A stretch of 64,000 nt of DNA. It comes from Pseudohoeflea sp964511625. Its GTDB lineage: Bacteria > Pseudomonadota > Alphaproteobacteria > Rhizobiales > Rhizobiaceae. The notes below the pieces were generated by a model. The model saw only the letters and a list, made by a program, of their open reading frames with translations. It was not told the DNA's origin and did not search any database. Positions 25,266 to 33,609 of this stretch are shown one piece after another; the stretch's first letter is position 1, and each line of letters starts with the position of its first letter. A program made the translations under genes and the position numbers. The DNA lies in assembly GCA_964511625.1 (NCBI GenBank), contig CAZEJG010000006.1:1-64000 (forward strand). Direction: 5' to 3'.

Positions 25266-26720
25266 TCACACCCCCGTGGCCGGAATGCCGGAGCGCTCGA
25301 TCTTGCGCGGGGCGGTGAGTTCCTTCCAGGTGGAGAGCGCCTTGTTGACCGCGCCATAGGGTTCGCGCTTGACGAACTTGCCCCAGCCTTCCTCGTTGGT
25401 CATCTTGCCGTCGGTCACCGAGACCTTGCCGCGCGAGAGCGTGAAGCGCGGCAGGCCCTTCACCTTCTTGCCCTCGAAGACGTTGTAGTCGATCGCCGAC
25501 TGCTGGGTCTTGGCGGAGATGGTTTTTTCCTTCTCCGGGTCCCAGACCACGATGTCGGCGTCGGCGCCGACGAGGATCGCGCCCTTCTTCGGGTAGCAGT
25601 TGAGGATCTTGGCGATGTTGGTGGAGGTGACGGCGACGAACTCGTTCATCGTCAGCCGGCCGGTCGCCACGCCGTAGGTCCAGAGCATCGGCATGCGATC
25701 TTCGAGGCCGCCGGTGCCGTTCGGAATCTTGGTGAAATCGCCGACACCGAAGCGCTTCTGGTCGGTCGTAAACGCACAATGGTCGGTGGCGACCACCTGC
25801 AGCGAGCCCGACTGCAGCCCGGCCCAGAGCGAATCCTGGTGCTGCTTGTTGCGGAAGGGCGGCGACATCACGCGACGGGCGGCGTGGTCCCAGTCCTTGT
25901 CGAAATATTCGCTCTCATCGAGCGTCAGGTGCTGGATCAGCGGCTCGCCGAAGACGCGCATGCCGTTACTCCGGGCGCGGCGGATCGCTTCATGGCTCTG
26001 TTCACAGGAGGTGTGGACCACATAGAGCGGCACGCCCGCCATGTCGGCGATCATGATGGCGCGGTTGGTGGCCTCGCCCTCCACCTGGGGCGGGCGCGAA
26101 TAGGCATGCGCCTCGGGCCCGTTGTTGCCTTCGGCCAGAAGCCGGGCCGAAAGATCGGCCACCACGTCGCCGTTCTCGGCATGGACCAGCGGCATGGCGC
26201 CCAGTTCGGCGCAGCGCTGGAACGAGGCGTACATCTCGTCGTCCTGCACCATCAACGCGCCTTTGTAGGCCATGAAGTGCTTGAAGGTGTTGATGCCCTT
26301 CTCGCGGACCACCGTCTCCATCTCGTTGAAGACCTGCTCGCCCCACCAGGTGATCGCCATGTGGAAGGAGTAATCGCAATTGGCGCGGGTCGACTTGTTG
26401 TCCCAGCGCTGCAGCGCCTCGAGCAGCGACTGGTCCGGGTTGGGCAGGCAGAAATCGACCACCATAGTGGTGCCGCCGGCAAGAGCCGCGCGGGTGCCGC
26501 TTTCGAAGTCGTCGGAGGAGTAGGTGCCCATGAAGGGCATTTCGAGGTGGACGTGGGGGTCAATGCCGCCGGGCATCACGTAGCAGCCGGTCGCATCCAG
26601 AGTCTCGTCGCCCTTCAGGTCAGGGCCGATCTCGGTGATGATACCGTTCTCGATCTTTACGTCCGACTTGTAGGTCAGGTCGGCGGTGACGATGGTTCCG
26701 TTCTTGATCACTGTGCTCAT
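25266..26720 (-). CDS. hydA: Dihydropyrimidinase (hydantoinase)
   Basis: 484-aa cyclic amidohydrolase. Metal ligands are seen in GGIDPHVHLEMPFMG, the carboxylated Lys in FKHFMAYKGALMV, His in YVVHTSCEQ and Asp in VATDHCAF. It opens dihydrouracil or dihydrothymine to the N-carbamoyl-beta-amino acid, the second step of reductive pyrimidine breakdown. The length matches bacterial D-hydantoinases and dihydropyrimidinases; preTA and a beta-ureidopropionase nearby favour the latter role. Confidence 0.92.
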   Translation of the reverse strand: MSTVIKNGTIVTADLTYKSDVKIENGIITEIGPDLKGDETLDATGCYVMPGGIDPHVHLEMPFMGTYSSDDFESGTRAALAGGTTMVVDFCLPNPDQSLLEALQRWDNKSTRANCDYSFHMAITWWGEQVFNEMETVVREKGINTFKHFMAYKGALMVQDDEMYASFQRCAELGAMPLVHAENGDVVADLSARLLAEGNNGPEAHAYSRPPQVEGEATNRAIMIADMAGVPLYVVHTSCEQSHEAIRRARSNGMRVFGEPLIQHLTLDESEYFDKDWDHAARRVMSPPFRNKQHQDSLWAGLQSGSLQVVATDHCAFTTDQKRFGVGDFTKIPNGTGGLEDRMPMLWTYGVATGRLTMNEFVAVTSTNIAKILNCYPKKGAILVGADADIVVWDPEKEKTISAKTQQSAIDYNVFEGKKVKGLPRFTLSRGKVSVTDGKMTNEEGWGKFVKREPYGAVNKALSTWKELTAPRKIERSGIPATGV

Positions 26721-26757
26721 CTGTTTCCCCTTGTCTGCTTTTTCTCGGGTGTGCGGA

Positions 26758-27519
26758 TCAATCGGCGTAGGACGGGTCTTCCTTGTCGAGGATCCGTTTC
26801 ATCTCGGCGAAATGGGCCTGTTCGGCGTCCCTGTAGACGTCCCACTCCGCGGCCGTCGCCTCGGCGAGGTCGTGCGGCATGATGTTGAGTTCGCGGCCGG
26901 TCGAATAGGCGAGAACCATGGTCCGCGCCGCGCGTTCGAGGTGGTACATGGCGTCGAAGGCTTCGGCGACCGTGTGGCCGACGGTGGTCACACCGTGATT
27001 GCCCATCATGACGGCCGAATGATTGCCGATGGTGGCCGCGATGCGCTCGCCTTCGGCTTCCTCGGTGGCGATGCCGCCGAAGGACCGGTCGATGGCCATG
27101 CGATTGTAGAAGCGTGCCGTGACCTGATCGATCGGGTAGATCGTGGGGTCCTTCAGTGTCGCGAGCGTCGTCGCATAGGGCGGATGCAGATGCAGCGCCA
27201 CGCGGGCATGCGGCAGGTTGCGGTGGATCGCCGAATGGATCGACCAGGCGGACGGATCGGGTGCATCCTCGCGCTTCATCGTCTCGGGATCGTTGGCGTC
27301 GACGAGCAGGAGTTCGGAGGCTTTCACTTGGGAAAAATGCCTCCAGCGCGGATTGACGAGAAATGTCTTTCCATCCGGCGAGACGGCGGCGGAGAAGTGA
27401 TTGGCCACACCCTCGTGCCAGTCGTTGCGTGCGGCGAGCCGGAGGGCGGCGGCGAGATCGATGCGCAGTTGGCGTTCGTCGGTCTTGTCGATCGGAATGA
27501 TTTTGACGTTCTCGCTCAC
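26758..27519 (-). CDS. Class II aldolase/adducin family protein
   Basis: 253-aa protein with the AraD/FucA fold. The zinc-binding histidines are in VALHLHPPYATTLATL and a further His in GNHGVTTVGHTVAEAF. GTG 27519 is the start because it overlaps the upstream hydrolase stop (GTGA); longer readings enter the hydrolase in the wrong frame. Members cleave or epimerise sugar phosphates, or decarboxylate. Its job in a pyrimidine operon is unclear; it may process a C3 or C4 product. Confidence 0.82.
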   Translation of the reverse strand: MSENVKIIPIDKTDERQLRIDLAAALRLAARNDWHEGVANHFSAAVSPDGKTFLVNPRWRHFSQVKASELLLVDANDPETMKREDAPDPSAWSIHSAIHRNLPHARVALHLHPPYATTLATLKDPTIYPIDQVTARFYNRMAIDRSFGGIATEEAEGERIAATIGNHSAVMMGNHGVTTVGHTVAEAFDAMYHLERAARTMVLAYSTGRELNIMPHDLAEATAAEWDVYRDAEQAHFAEMKRILDKEDPSYAD

Positions 27520-28766
27520 TCCACAATCTCCGCGGTCTCGACCACCGCATGCATCAGCACGTCGGCGCCGGCGGCGGCCCATTCCTTGGAGATTTCCTCG
27601 GCTTCGTTGTGCGACAGCCCGTCGACACAGGGGCACATGACCATGGCGGTCGGGGCCACGCGGTTGATCCAGCAGGCGTCATGGCCGGCGCCCGAAATGA
27701 TGTTGCGGTGGGAATAGCCGAGCCGCTCGGCCGCTTCGCGGATGGCGGTCACGCATTTTTCGTCGAAGGTGACCGGATCGAAGCCGCCGGTCTTCTCGAA
27801 CTCGATGCCGAGGCCCATCTCGTCGCAGATCTTCTTCGCCCCTTCCTTGAGGCGCTTCTCCATGTCCTCGATGACGGCGAGGTCGGGCGAACGGAAGTCG
27901 ACGGTGAAGACGACCTTGCCGGGGATGACGTTGCGCGAGTTGGGATAAACCTCGATGTGGCCAGCCGCGCCAACCGCGTCGGGCTTGTGGCTCCATGCGA
28001 TCTCGTCGACGAGCTGCAGGACTTTCGCCATGCCGAGACCTGCATTCTTGCGCATCGGCATAGGCGTGGAGCCGGTATGTGCGTCCTTGCCGGTGATCGT
28101 CACCTGCGTCCAGGAGAGACCCTGACCGTGGGTGACGACGCCGATATCCTTGCCCTCGGCCTCGAGGATAGGCCCCTGCTCGATATGGAGTTCGAAGAAG
28201 GCGTGCATCTTGCGGGTGCCGACTTCCTCGTCGCCCTTCCAGCCGACGCGTTCGAGTTCCGCGCCGAATTTCTTGCCCTTGGCGTCGGTGCGCTCATAGG
28301 CCCAGTCCTGTTCGTGAATGCCGGCGAAGACGCCGGAGGCGAGCATGGCCGGCGCAAAGCGGGTGCCTTCCTCGTTGGTCCAGTTGGTGACCACGATCGG
28401 GTGCTTCGTCTTCACCCCGAGATCGTTCAGCGTGCGGACGAGTTCGAGGCCGCCGAGGACGCCGAGCACGCCGTCATACTTGCCGCCGGTCGGCTGGGTA
28501 TCGAGGTGAGAGCCGACATAGACGGGCAGCGCGTCGGGATCGGTTCCGGGCCGGGTCATGAACATGTTGCCCATGGTGTCGACGCCCATGGTCATGCCGG
28601 CGTCCTCGCACCATTTCTGGAACAGTTTGCGGCCTTCGCCATCCTCGTCGGTGACGGTCTGGCGGTTGTTGCCGCCGGCGACCCCCGGGCCGATTTTGGC
28701 CATCTCCATCAGCGAATCCCAGAGCCTGTCGGCGTTGATCTTCATGTTTGCTGCGGGTGCGGCCAT
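27516..28766 (-). CDS. Beta-ureidopropionase, M20-type Zn-dependent amidase
   Basis: 416-aa amidase of the hydantoinase/carbamoylase (AllC/AmaB) family. Metal sites are visible in GSHLDTQPTGGKYDGVLGV, NEEGTRFAPAM, ELHIEQGPILE and SGAGHDACWIN. The DTQPTGGK(Y/F)DG form is typical of beta-alanine synthases rather than allantoate amidohydrolases. It releases CO2 and ammonia from N-carbamoyl-beta-alanine, completing uracil ring breakdown. It is the first gene of the long minus-strand run after the aminotransferase. Confidence 0.88.
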   Translation of the reverse strand: MAAPAANMKINADRLWDSLMEMAKIGPGVAGGNNRQTVTDEDGEGRKLFQKWCEDAGMTMGVDTMGNMFMTRPGTDPDALPVYVGSHLDTQPTGGKYDGVLGVLGGLELVRTLNDLGVKTKHPIVVTNWTNEEGTRFAPAMLASGVFAGIHEQDWAYERTDAKGKKFGAELERVGWKGDEEVGTRKMHAFFELHIEQGPILEAEGKDIGVVTHGQGLSWTQVTITGKDAHTGSTPMPMRKNAGLGMAKVLQLVDEIAWSHKPDAVGAAGHIEVYPNSRNVIPGKVVFTVDFRSPDLAVIEDMEKRLKEGAKKICDEMGLGIEFEKTGGFDPVTFDEKCVTAIREAAERLGYSHRNIISGAGHDACWINRVAPTAMVMCPCVDGLSHNEAEEISKEWAAAGADVLMHAVVETAEIVE

Positions 28767-28871
28767 AGGGGTCTCCTGTCAGTCTGAAACGTGCCGGTTC
28801 GGCATATGTCTGGGCTGACGGGGCATGCGTGACATGCCCCGCCTTATGTCGTTCAGCGGCGGGAAGGGGAG

Positions 28872-28926
28872 TGCCGCCGCACAAGGCGGCAGCCGCAAGG
28901 TCAGGATGGGCCCGTCGCCACGGGCC
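28872..28926. repeat. Two tandem hairpins between aminotransferase and amidase genes
   Basis: TGCCGCC/GGCGGCA (28872-28891, 6-nt loop) and GGCCCGT/ACGGGCC (28909-28926, CGCC loop) are stacked directly after the aminotransferase stop on the minus strand. Neither is followed by a T-run. They resemble intercistronic structures that stabilise the upstream message or trim read-through. Confidence 0.5.
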
Positions 28927-28927
28927 A

Positions 28928-30256
28928 TCAATCGACCTCGTTGAGAACCGTGCGGAGCGTGTCGATGATCTCGTCGATCTGCTCCTTGGAAATGATCAGC
29001 GGCGGCGAGAGCGCGATGATGTCGCCGGTGGTGCGGATCAGCAGGCCCTTTTCCCAGGCGCGCAGGAAGCACGAGAAGGCGCGCTTGGTGGGCGAACCCG
29101 CGATCGGCTCGAGTTCGACCGCGCCGACGAGACCGATATTGCGGATGTCGATGACGTGCGGTTCGCCCTTGAGCGAGTGCAGGCCTTCCTCCCAGTAGGG
29201 GGCGAGCTCGTTGGCGCGCTCGAAGAGGCCTTCTTCCTTGTAGGTCTCGATGGTGGCGAGGCCGGCGGCCGAGGCGATCGGGTTGCCCGAATAGGTGTAG
29301 CCGTGGAAGAACTCGATCAGATGTTCCGGGCCGTTCATGAAGGCGTCGTGGATCTCTGGCGTGACGAAGACGGCACCCATCGGGATGACGCCGTTGGTCA
29401 GGCCCTTGGCGGTGACCATGATGTCGGGCTTGACGCCGAAATAGTCCGCACCGAAGGCGGTGCCGAGACGGCCGTACCCGGTGATCACCTCGTCGAAGAT
29501 CAGAAGAATGCCGTGCTGGGTGCAGATCTCGCGCAGCTTCTGGAGATAACCCTTCGGCGGGATAAGGACACCGGTCGAACCCGCGACCGGCTCGACGATG
29601 ACGGCGGCGATCGTCGAGGGATCGTGCAGCGTGACGATGCGGGTGAGATCGTCGGCAAGTTCCGCGCCGTGTTCCGGCACGCCCTTGGTGAAGGTGTTCT
29701 TGCCCGGAAGATGGGTATGGGGCAGGTGGTCGACGCCGGTCAGCAGCGTGCCGAACATCTTGCGGTTGGCGACGATGCCGCCGACGGAGATGCCGCCGAA
29801 ATTGACGCCGTGATAGCCGCGCTCGCGGCCGATGAGGCGGAAGCGGGAGCCGTCGCCCTTGGCGCGGTGATAGGCGAGCGCCACCTTGAGCGCGGTATCC
29901 ACCGATTCCGAACCGGAGTTGGTGAAGAGCACATGGCCCATATGGTCGGGGGCAATGTCGATCAGGCGGTTGGCCAGTTCGAATGCCTTCGGGTGGCCCA
30001 TCTGGAAGGCCGGCGCATAGTCGAGCTCACCAGCCTGCTGGCGGATCGCCTCGGTGATCTTGGGGCGGCAATGGCCGGCATTCACGCACCACAGACCGGC
30101 GGTGCCGTCGAGGATCTTGCGACCATCGGACGCGGTGAAATGCATATCTTCGGCAGCGACCAGCATACGCGGGTCCTGCTTGAACTGGCGATTGGCCGTG
30201 AACGGCATCCAGAATGCGCGAAGGTCGTTCGGCGTGACGTTATTTCTGTTGGACAT
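28928..30256 (-). CDS. Class III aminotransferase, probable beta-alanine:pyruvate/omega-amino acid type
   Basis: 442-aa class III PLP aminotransferase. The cofactor Asp is in LIFDEVITGYGRLG and the PLP lysine in DIMVTAKGLTNG. The N-terminal FMPFTANRQF-like region and YTYSGNPIASAAGLA motif are typical of beta-alanine or omega-amino-acid aminotransferases. It probably removes the amino group from beta-alanine or 2-methyl-beta-alanine formed by pyrimidine breakdown. It starts the minus-strand operon and faces the RutR-like gene. Confidence 0.88.
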   Translation of the reverse strand: MSNRNNVTPNDLRAFWMPFTANRQFKQDPRMLVAAEDMHFTASDGRKILDGTAGLWCVNAGHCRPKITEAIRQQAGELDYAPAFQMGHPKAFELANRLIDIAPDHMGHVLFTNSGSESVDTALKVALAYHRAKGDGSRFRLIGRERGYHGVNFGGISVGGIVANRKMFGTLLTGVDHLPHTHLPGKNTFTKGVPEHGAELADDLTRIVTLHDPSTIAAVIVEPVAGSTGVLIPPKGYLQKLREICTQHGILLIFDEVITGYGRLGTAFGADYFGVKPDIMVTAKGLTNGVIPMGAVFVTPEIHDAFMNGPEHLIEFFHGYTYSGNPIASAAGLATIETYKEEGLFERANELAPYWEEGLHSLKGEPHVIDIRNIGLVGAVELEPIAGSPTKRAFSCFLRAWEKGLLIRTTGDIIALSPPLIISKEQIDEIIDTLRTVLNEVD

Positions 30257-30340
30257 TTTTTCCCCGTAGAGGACTCATGTTGAAGCAGCCACGGCCTTCT
30301 ATCGGCTCTTTGTCCCGTCGGCAAAGCTGTGCTACGGAAA

Positions 30341-30366
30341 TTGACTGTTTGATAAAACTCTATCAG
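30341..30366. promoter_or_regulatory. Candidate operator shared with the preT promoter
   Basis: The divergent region holds TTGACTGTTTGATAAAA at 30341-30357, which matches 15 of 17 bases in a box upstream of preT. It overlaps an inverted repeat, TGATA-N6-TATCA (30350-30365). Its location between the aminotransferase operon and a RutR-like repressor gene suggests it is that regulator's site. E. coli RutR sites also begin TTGAC. Confidence 0.5.
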
Positions 30367-30459
30367 CGCCAAGGGCGCGGTCAAGGGCCATTCGGCCGAT
30401 TGGAAGGACGGGAATGAGGGGGTGGAACTTACGATCCGGATGGGTTGGCGAGGCGAACC

Positions 30460-31092
30460 ATGGATCATAGTCCCGAGCCGAGAAAGACCCGCATTCAGGC
30501 CGAGAACGAGGAACGTATTCTCGATTCCGCGCTGGACGCGTTCTCCCTGCACGGATTCCGCGGGACGACGGTGGACCAGATCGCCGAAGGGGCGGGCATG
30601 TCCAAGCCCAATCTGCTCTATTATTTCCGGCGCAAGCAGGACATCTACGAGGCGCTGATCGACCGCCTGCTCGACACCTGGCTCGAGCCGCTCGAAAGCC
30701 TCGACGAGACCGGCGATCCGATCCGCGAACTCCGGATGTATATCCGCCGCAAGCTGGAGATGTCGCGCGACTACCCGCGCGAAAGCCGGCTGTTCGCCAA
30801 CGAGGTGCTGCAAGGCGCGCCGCGCATCCACCGGATGCTGGAGACGCGATTGAAGTCTCTGGTGGAGGAAAAATCGAAGGTCATCTCCGGCTGGATGAAG
30901 GCCGGACGTCTCAACACCGCCGATCCGCGTCACATGATCTTCGCCATCTGGTCGACGACGCAGCATTACGCCGATTTCGACGTGCAGGTGCGCGCCGTGC
31001 TCGGTCCCGATCGCGGCGGCGAGGGCCGGTTCGAGGATGCGGCGCGGTTTCTCGAGACATTGTTTCTCGACGGATTGAAACCGCGGGCTTGA
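30460..31092 (+). CDS. rutR: TetR-family regulator, RutR-like
   Basis: 210-aa TetR protein. The HTH region (TVDQIAEGAGMSKPNLLYYFRRK) and the ligand domain with RDYPRESRLFANEVL, EEKSKVISGWMKAGRL and WSTTQHYADFDVQV closely follow E. coli RutR, which senses uracil and controls pyrimidine use. ATG 30460 is preferred over an in-frame TTG at 30445. Divergent from the catabolic operon, the standard place for a local repressor. Confidence 0.85.
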   Translation: MDHSPEPRKTRIQAENEERILDSALDAFSLHGFRGTTVDQIAEGAGMSKPNLLYYFRRKQDIYEALIDRLLDTWLEPLESLDETGDPIRELRMYIRRKLEMSRDYPRESRLFANEVLQGAPRIHRMLETRLKSLVEEKSKVISGWMKAGRLNTADPRHMIFAIWSTTQHYADFDVQVRAVLGPDRGGEGRFEDAARFLETLFLDGLKPRA

Positions 31093-31164
31093 GAACTGTA
31101 TCTGCGCGCTAGATAGACCTCCATGACCGGACCCGAAGGTCCGAAACAACAAAGGAGGTCCCTG

Positions 31165-32208
31165 ATGACCCAGACAGCCGACAAGAACCGCCAACTGGTG
31201 CTCGCCGAGCGCCCGAAGGGCGAGCCCGACGACAACACGCTGCGCCTGGAAACCGCCGATATTCCCGAGCCCGGAAAAGGCGAGATGCTGCTGCGGACCG
31301 TCTATCTGTCGCTCGACCCCTATATGCGCGGCCGGATGAGCGACGCACCCTCCTACGCTGCTCCCGTTGAAATCGGCGGTGTGATGACGGCCGGTACGGT
31401 GAACCGTGTGGTCAAGAGCCATGTCGACGGATTCGAGGAAGGCGACTGGGTGCTCTCTCAAAGCGGCTGGCAGGATTACGCGATTTCGGACGGCAAGGGC
31501 GTGATGAAGCTCGGCAAGTCGCCGGAACATCCCTCCTGGGCGCTCGGCATCATGGGGATGCCCGGTTTTACCGCCTGGGCCGGGCTGACGCAGATCGGTG
31601 CGCCGAAGGAAGGAGACACGATCGTGGTGGCCGCGGCCACGGGGCCTGTCGGCGCCACAGTCGGTCAGATCGGCAAGATCCTCGGTTGCCGCGTCGTCGG
31701 TATCGCCGGCGGGCCGGACAAGTGCAAGCACGCGGTCGACGAACTCGGTTTCGACGCCTGCATCGACCACAAGGCGGATGATTTCGCCGACCAGCTGAAA
31801 TCGGCCTGTACCGACGGCATTGACGTCTATTTCGAGAATGTCGGCGGCAAGGTGCTCGACGCGGTCATCCCGCTTCTCAACGTCAATGCACGCGTTCCGG
31901 TCTGTGGCCTGGTGTCCGGCTACAACGCCACGAGCCTGCCCGACGGACCGGACCGCATGAACTGGCTGATGGGCCAGATCCTGCGCAAGCAGCTGACCGT
32001 GAGGGGCTTCATCATCTTCAACACCTTCGGCCATCTCTATCCGGAGTTTTCCAAGGCAATGGGCGGCTGGCTGAAGGACGGCCGCATCAAGTACCGCGAG
32101 GAAATGATCGACGGCCTCGAAAACGCGCCGCGCGCCTTCGTCGGTCTGTTGCGCGGCGAGAATTTCGGCAAGCGGGTGATCCGTGTCGGTCCGGACGAAA
32201 AGGCCTGA
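31165..32208 (+). CDS. NADP-dependent oxidoreductase, CurA/leukotriene B4 reductase type (MDR family)
   Basis: 347-aa zinc-free medium-chain reductase. The N-terminal LSLDPYMRGRMSD and the NADPH-binding AATGPVGATVGQIGKILGCRVVGIAGG are diagnostic of the CurA/YncB group, which reduces alpha,beta-unsaturated ketones or aldehydes. AAAGGAGG at 31151-31158 sets the start at ATG 31165. It follows the RutR-like gene by 72 nt and converges on preA. A link to pyrimidine use is not evident. Confidence 0.87.
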   Translation: MTQTADKNRQLVLAERPKGEPDDNTLRLETADIPEPGKGEMLLRTVYLSLDPYMRGRMSDAPSYAAPVEIGGVMTAGTVNRVVKSHVDGFEEGDWVLSQSGWQDYAISDGKGVMKLGKSPEHPSWALGIMGMPGFTAWAGLTQIGAPKEGDTIVVAAATGPVGATVGQIGKILGCRVVGIAGGPDKCKHAVDELGFDACIDHKADDFADQLKSACTDGIDVYFENVGGKVLDAVIPLLNVNARVPVCGLVSGYNATSLPDGPDRMNWLMGQILRKQLTVRGFIIFNTFGHLYPEFSKAMGGWLKDGRIKYREEMIDGLENAPRAFVGLLRGENFGKRVIRVGPDEKA

Positions 32209-32243
32209 CGGAAAAAGAAAGCCGCCCGGTTGAACCGGACGGC
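32209..32243 (-). terminator. Intrinsic terminator for preA (convergent junction)
   Basis: GCCGCCCGGT and ACCGGACGGC (32221-32243, one mismatch, 3-nt loop) form a hairpin. Read on the minus strand it is followed by TTTCTTTTT, the proper U-tract, about 40 nt after the preA stop. On the plus strand it can also slow transcripts from the CurA-like gene, but without a U-tract. Confidence 0.7.
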
Positions 32244-32284
32244 CTTCCCCGCCGCATCTAACCGAATATTCCGGCGGTGTCTGT

Positions 32285-33598
32285 CTACTCGGCGGCCTCC
32301 TTGGCCATCGGGTTATTGGGGTGCATGGTCCAGTTGGCGTAGTCCGACTGGACCGTCTTGCCGGTGCGCGGATTGGTTTCGCCGGTCGCCATCGGCACCA
32401 TCGAGATGCAGTTCTCGACCGGGCAGACGTTGACGCAGAGATTGCAGCCGACGCACTCGTCGTCCATCACCTCGAAATGGCGCACGCCGTCCACCATGCT
32501 GGTGATCGCCTGGTGCGAGGTGTCCTCGCAGGCGATGTGGCAGCGGCCGCACTTGATGCAGAGATCCTGGTCGATCTTCGCCTTGGTGATGTAGTTGAGG
32601 TTGAGATACTGCCAGTCGGTGACGTTGGGCACGGCCATGCCGCGGAAGTCCTCGATGGTCTCGAAGCCCTTCTCGTCCATGTAGTTTTCCAGCCCTTCGA
32701 TCATCTCCTGGACGATTTTGAAGCCGTAGGTCATGGCTGCGGTGCAGACCTGGACGGTGCCGCAGCCGAGGGCGATGAATTCGGCCGCGTCACGCCAGGT
32801 GCTGACCCCGCCGATGCCGGAGATCGGCAGCCCGTGTGTCTCCGGATCGCGGGCGATCTCGGCGACCATGTTGAGCGCGATCGGCTTGACCGCGGGGCCG
32901 CAATAGCCGCCGTGCGAACCGCGCCCGTCGATCGACGGATTGGGCGAGAAGCTGTCGAGGTCCACCGAGACGATCGAGGAGATGGTGTTGATCAGCGAGA
33001 CCGCGTCGGCGCCACCCCTGTTGGCCGCGCGGGCCGGATAGCGGATATCGGTGATGTTGGGCGTCAGCTTCACGATCACCGGCAGCTTGCCGTACTGTTT
33101 ACACCACTCGGTGACCATCTGGATGTATTCGGGGACCTGGCCGACGGCCGAGCCCATGCCGCGCTCGCTCATGCCGTGCGGGCAGCCGAAATTGAGTTCG
33201 ATGCCGTCGGCACCGGTGTCCTCGACGCGCGGCAGGATATCGCGCCAGCTCTTTTCTTCACAGGGCACCATGATCGAAGCTATCAGCGCCCGGTCGGGCC
33301 AGCGCTTCTTGACCTCGGTCATCTCGCGCAGGTTGGTCTCCAGATCACGATCGGTGATCAGTTCGATGTTGTTGAGCCCGAGAAGCCGGCGGTCCGGGCC
33401 CCAGATGGCGCCGTAGCGCGGGCCGTTGACGTTGACGACGGGCGGACCCGCCTCGCCGAGCGTCTTCCAGACCACGCCGCCCCAGCCGGCCTCGTAGGCG
33501 CGCTCGACATTGTAGGCCTTGTCGGTCGGCGGCGCCGAGGCAAGCCAGAACGGGTTGGGGGACTTGATGCCGAGGAAATTCGTCGAAAGGTCAGCCAT
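32285..33598 (-). CDS. preA: Dihydropyrimidine dehydrogenase subunit PreA
   Basis: 437-aa protein joining an FMN-binding dihydroorotate-dehydrogenase-like barrel (about 1-310) to a C-terminal ferredoxin domain with two 4Fe-4S motifs, CIKCGRCHIACEDT and CVGCNLCVNVCPVENC. LNFGCPHGMSERGMG carries the active-site Cys, and NTISSIVSVDLDSFSP is typical. It reduces uracil or thymine with electrons from PreT. It lies 11 nt after preT and ends in a terminator. Confidence 0.94.
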   Translation of the reverse strand: MADLSTNFLGIKSPNPFWLASAPPTDKAYNVERAYEAGWGGVVWKTLGEAGPPVVNVNGPRYGAIWGPDRRLLGLNNIELITDRDLETNLREMTEVKKRWPDRALIASIMVPCEEKSWRDILPRVEDTGADGIELNFGCPHGMSERGMGSAVGQVPEYIQMVTEWCKQYGKLPVIVKLTPNITDIRYPARAANRGGADAVSLINTISSIVSVDLDSFSPNPSIDGRGSHGGYCGPAVKPIALNMVAEIARDPETHGLPISGIGGVSTWRDAAEFIALGCGTVQVCTAAMTYGFKIVQEMIEGLENYMDEKGFETIEDFRGMAVPNVTDWQYLNLNYITKAKIDQDLCIKCGRCHIACEDTSHQAITSMVDGVRHFEVMDDECVGCNLCVNVCPVENCISMVPMATGETNPRTGKTVQSDYANWTMHPNNPMAKEAAE

Positions 33599-33609
33599 AT
33601 CCGTTCTCC

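Noticed and set aside
24439..25779. Apparent fusion of the FkbM protein with an extra 184 residues
   Set aside because: The added part is the wrong frame of hydA; the methyltransferase has its own ATG at 25227.
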